Counted from the first letter of the stretch, positions 8,401 through 18,883 are shown. The stretch is 37,168 bases of DNA from an uncultured Clostridia bacterium (GCA_944348085.1 CALVMU010000014.1:1-37168), one strand, 5' to 3'. The notes: generated from the sequence alone by a model not told the origin. Translations and numbers: made by a program.

Positions 8401-11400
8401 TTCAAGCGGAAGCTTTACAACCATTTCAATTGAAAATGGCTACTATTTGATGGGTTGGTATCTTTCAAACGGCACAGTTGTAAAAACTTTCTCAAATGCA
8501 GAATTGCTTGCAAATGAAGAGTTTAAAACTCTTGTTGAGTCAAGCGCAAAAGGAAATCAATCGACGCCAACTGTCACAATCAATCCGCTTGTTGAAAAGA
8601 GGGTGATCAACCTTTCTTACAGCTCGAATGGTGAAGGTGCCGATGAGGGCGTTAGTGACGATGGCTCTTTAGCGCCAAGCTATAGCTATGGCGACCCAGC
8701 TGTTGCACTTAGCACCACAAAATATAAGAAAATTGGCTACTCTTTCAGTGGCTGGACTGCAACTGCAGGCGCAGGAACAGTAAGTGGCAACACTTATCAA
8801 CTTGTTGGCGCTGACTGGAACGCCTTCTGGGCAAATGGTTCAAACACATCAACTTGGGATAGCTTTGTTACCACTCCAGACAGCGACAATCGCGCTGAAA
8901 AAGAAGTCGTTTTGACTGCAAGCTTTAGCATTTTGACTTACAAGATCGCAATCGACACCGACAGAACGTTGAACATTCAACTCGGACAAACTGTTTCTTT
9001 CACACCATCATCTGACAACACTTATGCAATTTATGCAGTTGGCTCAAATCAAGTAAATGGCGCAACTCGCACTGGTCATGTGGTTACAAGCTTTACAATC
9101 ACAGGGAATAAATCGGGCGCAGGAACGACAAATGGGCTGAAAACATTTACACTTTCTCTTGAAAACATTCAAGGCTATATTTCAGCTGACAATCTTTATT
9201 CAATTGGCGCAGATGACGGCGCACATCTTACAATCTCAACAGAGTTCACCGCAATGGTGCTTAAACTCTATATCACCACAAACGCATACGACTACTACAC
9301 CGTTGACCTTTCTGACACCATGCCAGAAGGTGCAGGCGGAAGAGACGACACAGGAATTTATGTCAACATAAACTATGGGCAAAAGCCAAGCGAGGTGCTT
9401 TCTTATGTGACTGTGAAAAGAGAAGGCTTCAACCACATTGGCTATACTGTTGCTGGTGTCGACTTTGCTGTGGACTCAGCTTACAATCAAACCACAAATT
9501 CAACTCTTATGCCAAAGTTTGAGTTTGATGAAGACGATGAAGTTTGGGATAGCTATTTCACTATTGAATATTCAAACACATTTGAAACAGAAAACAAAGT
9601 GACCGGCAAAAAGTATGAGTTTTATATGGGCGGGGTTGTTGTAAGTGGCGATGGTTTGTTATGGAAAATAACTCAAGTATCAGCAAGCAATGGCTCTAGT
9701 TTTAATCATTACAATGTTTCAACATATATAGAAGGCTTTAAAAATTATGATTATGTTTGTCCTGCAACAACTTACCATATCAACCTAGAAGATATTACAC
9801 AGGTTGTCACACAAATACAAAAAGCAGGAGAAAACATTTCGCTAAGCAATATTCAAGTTCTTTTAGAGCTTATAGTAGAAGATGACATTGGCAACACAAC
9901 TATGACTTTGACAAGGAAAGTGCCAGTTATCACTCTTCTAAAAAATGAGCTTGTTTACACTACAAACAAGCAAGCAACAAGCTATTATACAGGAACAAAC
10001 AATCTTGAATTAACAGAAGATAGTGACGGCAAAGTGACCGCAACTATTAAATATGACACGAATGGAAATGTTACCAACTATTCATTCGTTGGAGTAGAAT
10101 TGAAAGGCTCATCAATAATAGATGTATCACCTTTTGAAGTAATCATTAGTGATGAAGAAGGTAAATTTGCGGTTGGCACACATGATTTAGAACTTTACAT
10201 GAAAGCTCCTGAAAACCCAGTAGATGAAGGTTATGAAGAAATTACTCTTGCTATTTCATATTTCAATCTTATATACTCCAACGTAGGCTATAACGCAGAA
10301 GAGGAGTCAATTTCTTTGATTTTTGAAGACGCTATCAATGTCGTAAAATCTCCAGCGGTTATCAGCTTTGATTCTACTGGTGCTGCATATATTTCAGGCA
10401 TGGTGATGACTGTTGCTCAAAGAGGAAGCGGATCGTTCAATGTTCTTGACAATACAAGCTATCCTTTCACTTACTCATTTGACAACATAACCCTTGTTGA
10501 AAGAGTATTTGATAGCTTGCCACAAACCTTTACTGGAACAGAAACGACAGCTGATCAAGCGGTTTTCAACATTTCAAACCTTGTTATTAAAAAGAATGGT
10601 CAGGGCGAAAACCTTCTTGCAAACTTTGATTGGTCAATTTCAACCGAATCATCATTCACTGTTTTTGACAGCTCAAACTTCAAAGAATACCGCTATGAAA
10701 CTCGCTATTTCACAGCAAATAAAGACGGAAGCGCTCTGGCAGGGATTCAAAACGCATGGGATGGCAACCAAGTTCACAACTTTACCGTTTCAAACATCAT
10801 GGTAAACGGCTCTTCTGTTTCACCAAACAATGGCGGAAGTTTCACTGCTCAATATAACCACTTTGTTAAAGGGCAAATCTTGTTCTCAATCTATGGAAAT
10901 GGCGAGAGCGCTCTTGTTATTTCAGTCAATCCAAAAACTGTAACAAGCCTTAGCATGAACATTACAGTCAATGCAAATGCAAGCGCAAATGTAAGCGGTC
11001 TTGTGCTTTACAACTGGCAAAACGACACAACAATTGATGAAAGTTTGTTTGGAAATGTTACAGCAGACCCTATGACAAAACTTGACTATGGCACCAGCCA
11101 AGCCCAGACAACCTATGCTGTGTTCACTGATGTGGCAAAAGTTTTGATTGATTTCAATCTTGACGGTTTGCAAGATAGAACGCTTTATGTTGCAAGCGAT
11201 GACGACTTTGAGATCAACAACCCAACTGACAGCGCAAGCGAGCTGACTTTTGCAGGCTACCAGGCAAGCGGAAGTGGAATTGAATTTACAGACAACACGC
11301 CTGAGGCAAAATACACGATTTCTCAAAGCGCAAATGGTGCTGGCGGAAGCGCAACACTTATCGCAAAATGGAACCTTACAAATGTTGCTGTGACCCAGAG

Positions 11401-14400
11401 TTTGTCAGCGCTTACAATAGGCACAATGTCATTTATTAACAATGAAATGCCTATCAATCAAATTTTGTCTGAAACTTCAGACAGATTCTCAATTTCGGCT
11501 GACAATGTTGTTGTGACCAAAACAACTGGCATTGGAACAGAAGATGGCGAACTTTCAATCTCAGTAAATGGAGGAAGCACTCCAAACTTCTTGCTTCCTT
11601 ACACTAAAGAGCATAACGCAACTTATCTTTCAATGGACAACACTGGCACATATAAGATTGTTGTGACTTTCTCTTATAATGACGGCGTTCAAGCTCAGCC
11701 ATCAACAATAAGCAGAGAGTTTACTGTTACAGTAACTATGCAAAAATCAACAATTGTAGTTGGAAACATTGCCACGGCAAATGATTTGACTTTTGCAAAC
11801 AAAGACTTCCAAGATGTAGAAATTCCACTTACATATAATATAACAACTGCCGACTCTCTTAAAAATCTTACATCACAGTCTGCCGATGCGACAATTACAG
11901 AACAAACTTGGGCTACCAAAAAGAACATTTTCTTTAATGATGACCCTATTGAACAAGTTAATACAAATCCAGATATGGAGTTTTACATTGTTGTTAAAAC
12001 AGACAGCGGACTTGACAATCTCTATCAAGCAGGCGACTATACTTTTGACTTTGTTGTTTTAGACAACTTTAAAGATTATATTGAAATTGTAAAACCACAA
12101 CAAGCAGAAGAACTTGTGCTTACAATTGATAAGTTTGAAATTATGCTTAAAGACTACAGCAGTCAAATTACGGTTGGCAAGCCTGCCGGCGTAAATGACC
12201 CAAACCCAATCACAAGCCAAATTACAATTTCGGCAACCAACAATGATAGGGTTGACATCTACTTTGACAGAGCAGATTCTTCAAATGACGCGATTGCTTC
12301 TTATGACTTATCACTCAAAAACGACAGCACAACTTACTTTAATGGACTGTCTCAAGCAGATTCGTTAAATTACACAGTAAACATGGAAGGCTTTACAGGC
12401 AAGTTTACAATCTATGACAACACAGAAGGGGAACTTGCGCTTTCTCTTCCAAACGATTTGCATTACACATACACAGGGCAAGCATTCCCTGGTATCACTG
12501 TGGCATTGAGTGGAAACCAACTTATTGTAAAGGTTACTGGCACAGAAATTTCTGCCGAACTTAAAGCACAAATCAAAATAGGCGACAATCTTTATGATAT
12601 TGCAGAAAACTATAAACAAACAATTGTAGACCATATTACAATTCAACTTCAAGACCAATCTGCCGGCGCAGTTGATTATAAAGAAGATGGCTATGGCCTT
12701 GTTATTGGGTCGTCTACAGGTGTTGGATTTGATACAGTAAACCTTAACGGAAAACTGTATATCGATAAAGCGCCTATCACTCTTACTGAGGTTAGCAAAA
12801 CTTTTGATAAAACAACTGCATTTACTAGCGCAGCTAACTTTACTGGCGCGCTCAATAGCGACTCGCTTAAAATCACTGGCAATTTTGCAAGTGAACACGC
12901 TGGCTCTCAAGCTCTTGAAAACCTTGCAATAACTGGCACAAATTCAAACAACTATTACATTTCAAACCCAGATTTTATGGGCACAATCACTGCAAAAGCA
13001 GTATCGGTGGCTACAGTTACAGATATCGCAACAGACAGTCTTACTTATGGACAAATTGTCCAAGATATTAGCCTTGAAGATTTGCTTGCCCTTCTTGGAA
13101 ATATTCAAATTTCTATTGACGGAGAAACAGTAATGCTCGTTAATGGTCAGTCTGATTATATTTCAATTTCGGACTACACAATCACAAGTGCGGTTTACTC
13201 AAGTTCAAACAACCTTGTGGCAAACAGCTCACCTTACACAATCAATTTTGTGCTTGCTTCAACTGACTACACTGGCATGAATGGCACAGATGGAACTGGT
13301 GCAAGTGGACAAATCACAATCACAGCAAAAGCCCTTGACCTTTCTGGAACAACAATCAGCAAAGGTTATGATGGCACAACAGATTTGCCAACAGACATCG
13401 TATGGCAAGGATTTGACATTGAAAGCGGTGACGATGTTTCAATTGATATGGAGAGCTCTGTTTATGCTGAAAGCGGAAAAGGCACGCACGACATCACAAT
13501 TGTTCTTGCAGGTGATGACAGAGCAAACTATAGCGTGACAAACAATGTTACAGGTCAAATCACAGCAATCACAATCACTCTTCAAGTCGATGTGACTGGA
13601 AACTTGCCAGAGGGCGGCTTTGTTGACGGAGAACAAGACATCACAAACAGCAACCTTCAAATCAGAGTGTCTTATCCATTTGATGAAGGCGCAAATGTTG
13701 GCGACATAATCTCTTCTTGGGCAAAACCTTCAAGAGTTGGCTACACTGTGACAGGCTATAGTTATAAAGAAACAGGCGGAAGCTTTACAACAATCACAGC
13801 AGAAAATCTTGACGCTTGGCTTGAGGCTATTGCAACTGACAGCTTAAATACAAGCAAAACTGCAACAATTTATCCAAACTGGCAGATTGATTCAATCATC
13901 ATCACAATCACTGGCGAAAACCTTGCTTCAATTTCAGCAAATCCTGATGGTGAGGTCAATATCGTTGACGGAGACTTTGCTGACAACAGCGCCAGCGTGA
14001 CAGTTGATTACTATTCAAGCTTCAGTTTGACTCTTACAACTGACAGAGGCTACAAAATCACTGGCGTAAGAATTGGCAACAACACTCAAAGCGAAGGTTT
14101 GGGCGCAAACACCTTTACGGCAAACTTTAAAAAACTTGGTGCAAACACAACAATTCAAGTGACAACTTCGTCAATTATTGTCACATTCAACTACAACAAA
14201 AACATTCCAACAGTTGACGGTGCTGACATCGTTGAAACCTCTTCAACTGATGCAAGTGCAAGAGTAAACTATGCTGACCTTGCAGATGAAACACTTGACA
14301 GTTTGCTTCCAGACATCACATTGACAGCAGGCACATTCACTCTTTCTGGTTGGAAAAATGGCGACAGCGATTTGACTTTAAGTGAAACAATCAAGGCATA

Positions 14401-17400
14401 TATCGACAGCCTTTTCACAACGCTTGACACAGACAAGCCTGTAAATCTTACAGCTCAGTGGACTGGCGTTGAATACACAATCACATTTGACGGCGGAGAG
14501 CTTCAAATTGGAGAGGAACTTGTCGAGGGACAAATTGTTGGAACAAACTCAATTCATGCAACTTTCGGACAAGCAATCACAGAAACATTCCCAACAGCAA
14601 CTCTTCGAGATGGCTATGTTTACAACTTCTTTGACGCTCAATCTGACGGAAAGATGTATACTCAAGGCACAATTCTTTCTTCAATCAGAGCAGACGGACA
14701 GCTCACGCTCTATGCAGTTTGGTCAGAGGGCAGATATCAAGTGACCTTTGAAATCGACCCACTTTTGACAGTTCGTTTTGAAAACAACAACTTGATAAGT
14801 GGCACTAAAAGAGAAATCGTGCATGGCGAGACATGGAAATTTGAAATCACAGCAGAGGCTGGCTATTCATTCACAGTAAATGTTGACGCGTTCTATGGAG
14901 AGCATTCAGCATTGACTGTCAGCCCATTCAGCATTTGGAATGTTTATGCCGATTCGACAATTTCTTTTGAGGCCGTTCCAAATGACAACAAACTTACACT
15001 TTCTTACAATTCAAGTCATGTAAGCGTGACAGTTGACAGTTCTGCTTACACAGACCCTGTTACAAAGAAGACTGGCACAACAGCAACAGTTATTGCAACT
15101 GCTGCAGAAGGTTATGAATTTGATTCAAACTCAGCAGTCCTTTCAGGAAGCGGAACAATTTCTGGGGCTAATTTAAGCGAAGAAAACACTGTTCTCACTT
15201 TCACTTGGCAAAACTTTACTGATGATGCAACAATCACCATCACAGAAGTGCCAGCAAGCATAACTCTTTCTTGGGGAAAACTTTCAGAGCATGCAAGCAA
15301 CATTTCAATCGAGGGCGCAAGTCAAACTCTTGACAACGGAAGCTTTACAACTCGCACAGGAGAAGAACTTGACATTGAAATCACTTTGAAATATGGCTAT
15401 CAAAATGCTCACCTTACAAGCGAGGATGCAACAATTTCTGATGAACAAAATGCAGAGCTTAACTCTGATTATGTTGTTGTTTACACTGCAAAAATTTCAA
15501 ACTTCACAACCGACTTTGCAATTGTTTTGACAGCAGAGGCAAGAAAATTTACCGTGACAGTGACAGACAATGACTTAGTGCCAGATGGTGACCTTACTGT
15601 TACAGTTTCACCAAGCGGCGAAAACAATCTCGTGTTTGGCTATTCTGTAACTTTAAATGCGAGCGTTTCAGGCAACACATATAGATTTATCGGTTGGTAT
15701 CAAGGCGAAACATTGATAAGCGAAGACGCAGAGTATGATCTTAAAGCAAACGAGGCAAACAAGACTCTTCTTGAAAGCGGAAATCTTGAATTTGAAGCAA
15801 GATTTGATTACAATTCCGTTGACCTTACATTCACTTCTGGACTTCACGGAAGCATGCTTGTCGCAATAAATGAGGAAGAACCTTTTGCAGTGGGTGCAGG
15901 CTCAACGCTCGAGCAAACAGTCTTTGTTGGAGACCGCATTGTATTTACTTTCCTGCCTGATGCTGGATACGAAATTGACACCTTCTATGCTGACAATGAC
16001 AGTCAAAATAACGATTTGACATCAGGTATTGAAGAAGGCACTTATACCATAGAGTCAGTTAAGGCAGAAAGCTATACATCTTACACAATCAACTACACGG
16101 CAAGTGAGGTTTATGTTGACATTTCGGTTTCAGTCAGAGTTAACTTTGTTGACTATCCAAACAACGACTTGGGCGGAAAGATCTGGCTTGTTGATGCAAG
16201 CGGAGCAAGACTTGAAGATAAAAGCTATCTTGATCCTAGCGAAGGCGACCTTGTTATCGGAAGCAGATATAAGGTTCTCACTTATACCGACGCGGTATTC
16301 TATCTCTACCCAGAGGCAAAGGATGGCTATAGCTTCTCGTTTAACGCTCAAACAAGTGCAACAATTGACGCCATTTCATTAAGCGATGGCAGAACGATTT
16401 ACCGCATTTCAAATGCGACAAATGGTTCAAGCATCGTTGGTGTGTTTACTGCTGAAGAGCAACGCGTTGAAGTTATGTTTGTAACAAGTGAAGAGGCAAC
16501 ATCTTCTGCTTCTGCTGGAAGAATTCAAATTACCGAGAACACTGTTCCAGTAACTTCAAATGGCAACAACTCAGAACGTTTGTCAATTGTGACAATAACA
16601 GGCGCAAACATCACTTTGAAAATCAACACAAACTTCTACTTTGACCTTGCTCAAGATGAAAATGGCAATCTTATTGCATATATTACTGGGGCAGGAAAAG
16701 ACTTTGTGAGCGAAGCAGGAGCGGTTAAAAAACTTGAAGATGAAGACATTAAGCAAACAGGCTTTACTTACACATCAACACTTACTCTTAGCAACATCAA
16801 CTCAGACATTGTGATCAAAATTTTGGTAAACCCAATTGAATACAATGTAAGGTTCTTTGTAGATCAAACTGACGAAGATGTTTATGATCCAATTGTTGTA
16901 AGCGGTGTTGTATATGGCGAAAACCTTGACCTTTCAGGCTTAAGCGCCGAGGAAATGGCAAGACTTAATCCAACTAGAGCAGGATCTAAATTCCTTGGAT
17001 ACTTCACAAAACAACTTGGACAAGGCACACAATATCTTAGCGACGCGCTTGGAGTAGTTCAAGCTTGGGCAGAAAGACCATACAAGTTTAACGGACAGAA
17101 TTACGTTGAGGAAAACAACTATGATCCAGACACTCAAACCTTTACTCTCTATGCTGGTTGGGCTTATGAAAAGGCAATTGTTTCAGTTAACTTTATTCCA
17201 GATGCGTTAAAAGATGTTGACGATTACTCAATTTCTGATATTATCACAAATATCAGCGACACAGTTCATTGGATAAATTCTGATAGTGTTTGGATTGGCG
17301 AATTTGCTGTGAAAGACCCACTTACTCTCAGCCTTCAAGCCTTTACATTTGAAGGATTTGAATTTGCTTACTGGTCAGTAACAACCAGTGAAGGAACAGT

Positions 17401-18874
17401 TCAATATACATCTAGAAACCTCACTCTTGAAAATATGACAGATGGCGAATATAACATCCAAGCTGTATATCGCCCAATCTATACAATCACTATTCAGAGT
17501 GACGGGCAGGAAGAATCTTCTCTCGTCGGAGACGCCTACATTATGCAAGAGGGCGAGCGCGTTACAACAGACGGTTACGATTCAGAAAAAGAGGTTGTTC
17601 TTGTAGCTGAAGAAAAACCAGGCTATAACTTCAAATATTGGCTAACACCTGAAGGAACAATGTATTATGCATCAGAAACAAGCGAAGGAAGATGGGAATA
17701 CAACCTTGGTTATCAATCACAACCACTTAAACTTTTTGCGGTGTTTGAAGGTGCGGAAGTTGACCTTACATTCGACCTTTCAGACTTTGCTCATGGTCAA
17801 GTTGTAAGTGCAACAATTGGAGATCAGCAAATCACTGATGTCAACGAAACAACAAAAGTCAAAATTGGCAGCAGAATAGAGCTTGTTTTAAATATTGACA
17901 CAGGTTATGGTGTTAGATTTGACGGACCATCATTCAGCTATGACCCAGCACTAAACATCTACTCTTATGTTGCCAAAGCGCAAGATCTTGTTGATGGTGC
18001 AATCATCGTTAAACCTGTTTCAACCGAGCAAGAAATATCTTTCAACTTTGAATTCAGAGTTGGTGGTCAAGACCAAATCGACGATGTCACTATGACAGGT
18101 TCGACAAGATTTACCTACACTCTCAACAATCAAATTTTGGCAAACACCACCGTGACTGACGGAAGTCAAATTGCAAACCTTCTCTTTGGAGGAACTGCAA
18201 CTCTTACAATTGTTCCAAGTCTTAACTATACAGTTGGAAACATCTTGATATATTCAACCAATTCCTATGTTCAAGATATCACAAGTCTGTTTAGCAACGG
18301 AACAATCAACATTACAAACGCAATAATGTCAACTCATTTTGCTGAAAATCAACCATACACAATTGTGATCAACTTTGTAAGAATGATTTGGAGCGACGAC
18401 TCTTACAGAGCAGAAAGCTTGCAAGGGAGTGGCACTCAAGCTGATCCTTACATCATCTCAAGACCAGAAGATATGGGCTTTGTTGCTTGGGCTGTCAACA
18501 ACGGACAGTTTAATGACAATGGTGTTGCCTATGCAGATTGCTACTACAAAGTGACATCAAACCTTGACTTTACTGGAAGATATTGGGAGCCAATAGGAAC
18601 GCATGATCATCCATTCAATGGAACTATGGACTTGGGAGATCACAGCATAAGCAATATAAGCTTTGCTGTAAACTATACAAATCCAAATCCATCTTATAGT
18701 GGACTGTTCTGGGTTCTTGGAGAAAACGCAATCGTTATGCAGTCAAACAACGTGCTTGCAATTGTGCTTGGCGTTGTTGGCGGACTTCTTCTCTTGGCGA
18801 TAATCATTATTGTAGTTTTCGTTGTTGTTCGCAAGAAAAAGAAGAAGAAATATGACGAACTTGCAAATGGCTAA
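5468..18874 (+). CDS. Giant exported multi-repeat surface protein, membrane anchored
   Basis: This single 4468-codon frame fills over a third of the window. Residues 1-39 are a signal peptide (basic start, hydrophobic core, ASA cut site at 37-39). Residues about 79-200 form a GLUG-like module (LASDIDLS, WAPIG, GNGHSISNI). A long array of beta-rich modules follows: InlB/Flg_new-like B-repeats around 363-440, 937-1045, 1048-1156, 1274-1350, 2703-2805, 2900-3090 and 3790-3900; divergent InlB-type repeats around 3363-3480 and 4000-4095; and YDG-like modules near 2433-2515 and 2622-2700 (KGYDGTTDLP). A second GLUG-like module begins with GSGTQADPYII near 4316. The end is a membrane helix (4429-4454), RKKKKKK and a short tail; no LPXTG is present. 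These families occur in adhesins and cell-surface proteins, so adhesion is an inference. It has its own promoter and terminator and no apparent operon partner. Confidence 0.85.
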   Translation: MSKKISRGLTFLALAILSLGAIFFIPSLLSGGRAVQASAEENFQNGEDIPLWTEKELADAAIEDAVHFGLDCKVIDTADDLAMFSYQVNSGVDKYVNANIYLASDIDLSAGLWAPIGTTTNPFRGNFFGNGHSISNIVVAEASQFASDDIGLFGAIEGGSIVDLTVSGAFAVSSIIDETNNIGTLVGHVSTGAQVINCFDETYQPTNSTYSTIGVADSGTFVIYPSSKTGEEAYLTSQEEMTAAVSIATDNATKGYSAFYNTTVTPGPSDEEGTGVGFYKDGNYFFSGNKEESQQVRVAFTDTTYTSTLAGFSHVLYATSAPVLRANATAGAVYALRKGYQATIASPSEAESGVVNLTWASQTINITYDFDYSTRDVSFDVDYDTPWAKIIADNPIERLGYQTRTLYSNADKTIELNTTTRSEFLTYYADNADIVYMTWTNPKTLTSKLYFAAASTEGGAFNNNNGADAVSGVSVTGATSASDGGDDFDLTTITAGDTVTVTFTLNAGYTFQGAGVGQCVGTKGNWTNVGQSSLTAGAYAYFPNSTGKGTDYTVRTSGGYYDAYTPVAVKVSVTGDRYTVTFTNILDNGGELALIFGRAQKTINITGTNIDKAEATLSNNSTQTSVNQSNKTLTTKVGEIFTLTVNIPDANKDFYILEYGFENIAFDNVTSTRSTILNGNTYYSNRIFEETNGFEYSVSDMSINLTINRLVTYITVQIGENGSWYADNSIADKYQVPVYITNSNFEGTQLTLTKRTFEVSNATATTIRLGQESQTFFNLASVSGVSASISNNSITYIFENSTGDADSPAYTITIIPEKILYDVTISYTLDGQPIEQEVAQRFLSFSGKTQDLDYANASGYAYTIGLTTGAQTWLNYNVSASLSNAGSEITGISSPATIQGASNNVWSGTFGSSNNATFTYKPGSTDSTITVALTTKTINVNFTGLVLDSGDKKTPFTTTNYANLTLRYSADGLGTLTISSGSFTTISIENGYYLMGWYLSNGTVVKTFSNAELLANEEFKTLVESSAKGNQSTPTVTINPLVEKRVINLSYSSNGEGADEGVSDDGSLAPSYSYGDPAVALSTTKYKKIGYSFSGWTATAGAGTVSGNTYQLVGADWNAFWANGSNTSTWDSFVTTPDSDNRAEKEVVLTASFSILTYKIAIDTDRTLNIQLGQTVSFTPSSDNTYAIYAVGSNQVNGATRTGHVVTSFTITGNKSGAGTTNGLKTFTLSLENIQGYISADNLYSIGADDGAHLTISTEFTAMVLKLYITTNAYDYYTVDLSDTMPEGAGGRDDTGIYVNINYGQKPSEVLSYVTVKREGFNHIGYTVAGVDFAVDSAYNQTTNSTLMPKFEFDEDDEVWDSYFTIEYSNTFETENKVTGKKYEFYMGGVVVSGDGLLWKITQVSASNGSSFNHYNVSTYIEGFKNYDYVCPATTYHINLEDITQVVTQIQKAGENISLSNIQVLLELIVEDDIGNTTMTLTRKVPVITLLKNELVYTTNKQATSYYTGTNNLELTEDSDGKVTATIKYDTNGNVTNYSFVGVELKGSSIIDVSPFEVIISDEEGKFAVGTHDLELYMKAPENPVDEGYEEITLAISYFNLIYSNVGYNAEEESISLIFEDAINVVKSPAVISFDSTGAAYISGMVMTVAQRGSGSFNVLDNTSYPFTYSFDNITLVERVFDSLPQTFTGTETTADQAVFNISNLVIKKNGQGENLLANFDWSISTESSFTVFDSSNFKEYRYETRYFTANKDGSALAGIQNAWDGNQVHNFTVSNIMVNGSSVSPNNGGSFTAQYNHFVKGQILFSIYGNGESALVISVNPKTVTSLSMNITVNANASANVSGLVLYNWQNDTTIDESLFGNVTADPMTKLDYGTSQAQTTYAVFTDVAKVLIDFNLDGLQDRTLYVASDDDFEINNPTDSASELTFAGYQASGSGIEFTDNTPEAKYTISQSANGAGGSATLIAKWNLTNVAVTQSLSALTIGTMSFINNEMPINQILSETSDRFSISADNVVVTKTTGIGTEDGELSISVNGGSTPNFLLPYTKEHNATYLSMDNTGTYKIVVTFSYNDGVQAQPSTISREFTVTVTMQKSTIVVGNIATANDLTFANKDFQDVEIPLTYNITTADSLKNLTSQSADATITEQTWATKKNIFFNDDPIEQVNTNPDMEFYIVVKTDSGLDNLYQAGDYTFDFVVLDNFKDYIEIVKPQQAEELVLTIDKFEIMLKDYSSQITVGKPAGVNDPNPITSQITISATNNDRVDIYFDRADSSNDAIASYDLSLKNDSTTYFNGLSQADSLNYTVNMEGFTGKFTIYDNTEGELALSLPNDLHYTYTGQAFPGITVALSGNQLIVKVTGTEISAELKAQIKIGDNLYDIAENYKQTIVDHITIQLQDQSAGAVDYKEDGYGLVIGSSTGVGFDTVNLNGKLYIDKAPITLTEVSKTFDKTTAFTSAANFTGALNSDSLKITGNFASEHAGSQALENLAITGTNSNNYYISNPDFMGTITAKAVSVATVTDIATDSLTYGQIVQDISLEDLLALLGNIQISIDGETVMLVNGQSDYISISDYTITSAVYSSSNNLVANSSPYTINFVLASTDYTGMNGTDGTGASGQITITAKALDLSGTTISKGYDGTTDLPTDIVWQGFDIESGDDVSIDMESSVYAESGKGTHDITIVLAGDDRANYSVTNNVTGQITAITITLQVDVTGNLPEGGFVDGEQDITNSNLQIRVSYPFDEGANVGDIISSWAKPSRVGYTVTGYSYKETGGSFTTITAENLDAWLEAIATDSLNTSKTATIYPNWQIDSIIITITGENLASISANPDGEVNIVDGDFADNSASVTVDYYSSFSLTLTTDRGYKITGVRIGNNTQSEGLGANTFTANFKKLGANTTIQVTTSSIIVTFNYNKNIPTVDGADIVETSSTDASARVNYADLADETLDSLLPDITLTAGTFTLSGWKNGDSDLTLSETIKAYIDSLFTTLDTDKPVNLTAQWTGVEYTITFDGGELQIGEELVEGQIVGTNSIHATFGQAITETFPTATLRDGYVYNFFDAQSDGKMYTQGTILSSIRADGQLTLYAVWSEGRYQVTFEIDPLLTVRFENNNLISGTKREIVHGETWKFEITAEAGYSFTVNVDAFYGEHSALTVSPFSIWNVYADSTISFEAVPNDNKLTLSYNSSHVSVTVDSSAYTDPVTKKTGTTATVIATAAEGYEFDSNSAVLSGSGTISGANLSEENTVLTFTWQNFTDDATITITEVPASITLSWGKLSEHASNISIEGASQTLDNGSFTTRTGEELDIEITLKYGYQNAHLTSEDATISDEQNAELNSDYVVVYTAKISNFTTDFAIVLTAEARKFTVTVTDNDLVPDGDLTVTVSPSGENNLVFGYSVTLNASVSGNTYRFIGWYQGETLISEDAEYDLKANEANKTLLESGNLEFEARFDYNSVDLTFTSGLHGSMLVAINEEEPFAVGAGSTLEQTVFVGDRIVFTFLPDAGYEIDTFYADNDSQNNDLTSGIEEGTYTIESVKAESYTSYTINYTASEVYVDISVSVRVNFVDYPNNDLGGKIWLVDASGARLEDKSYLDPSEGDLVIGSRYKVLTYTDAVFYLYPEAKDGYSFSFNAQTSATIDAISLSDGRTIYRISNATNGSSIVGVFTAEEQRVEVMFVTSEEATSSASAGRIQITENTVPVTSNGNNSERLSIVTITGANITLKINTNFYFDLAQDENGNLIAYITGAGKDFVSEAGAVKKLEDEDIKQTGFTYTSTLTLSNINSDIVIKILVNPIEYNVRFFVDQTDEDVYDPIVVSGVVYGENLDLSGLSAEEMARLNPTRAGSKFLGYFTKQLGQGTQYLSDALGVVQAWAERPYKFNGQNYVEENNYDPDTQTFTLYAGWAYEKAIVSVNFIPDALKDVDDYSISDIITNISDTVHWINSDSVWIGEFAVKDPLTLSLQAFTFEGFEFAYWSVTTSEGTVQYTSRNLTLENMTDGEYNIQAVYRPIYTITIQSDGQEESSLVGDAYIMQEGERVTTDGYDSEKEVVLVAEEKPGYNFKYWLTPEGTMYYASETSEGRWEYNLGYQSQPLKLFAVFEGAEVDLTFDLSDFAHGQVVSATIGDQQITDVNETTKVKIGSRIELVLNIDTGYGVRFDGPSFSYDPALNIYSYVAKAQDLVDGAIIVKPVSTEQEISFNFEFRVGGQDQIDDVTMTGSTRFTYTLNNQILANTTVTDGSQIANLLFGGTATLTIVPSLNYTVGNILIYSTNSYVQDITSLFSNGTINITNAIMSTHFAENQPYTIVINFVRMIWSDDSYRAESLQGSGTQADPYIISRPEDMGFVAWAVNNGQFNDNGVAYADCYYKVTSNLDFTGRYWEPIGTHDHPFNGTMDLGDHSISNISFAVNYTNPNPSYSGLFWVLGENAIVMQSNNVLAIVLGVVGGLLLLAIIIIVVFVVVRKKKKKKYDELANG

Positions 18875-18883
18875 TTAAAACAA

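Noticed and set aside
12365..12910. A 181-codon minus-strand frame inside the giant gene
   Set aside because: Cys-rich antisense of a Thr/Ala-rich coding sequence, no start signals; a shadow frame.
18700..18874. LPXTG sortase signal at the end of the giant protein
   Set aside because: No LPxTG or close variant precedes the helix; the helix plus lysines look like a plain membrane anchor.
5468..18874. CRISPR or DNA-level tandem repeat in the giant gene
   Set aside because: Recurring words such as ACAATCACA reflect Thr/Ile-rich codons; there are no regularly spaced identical units.
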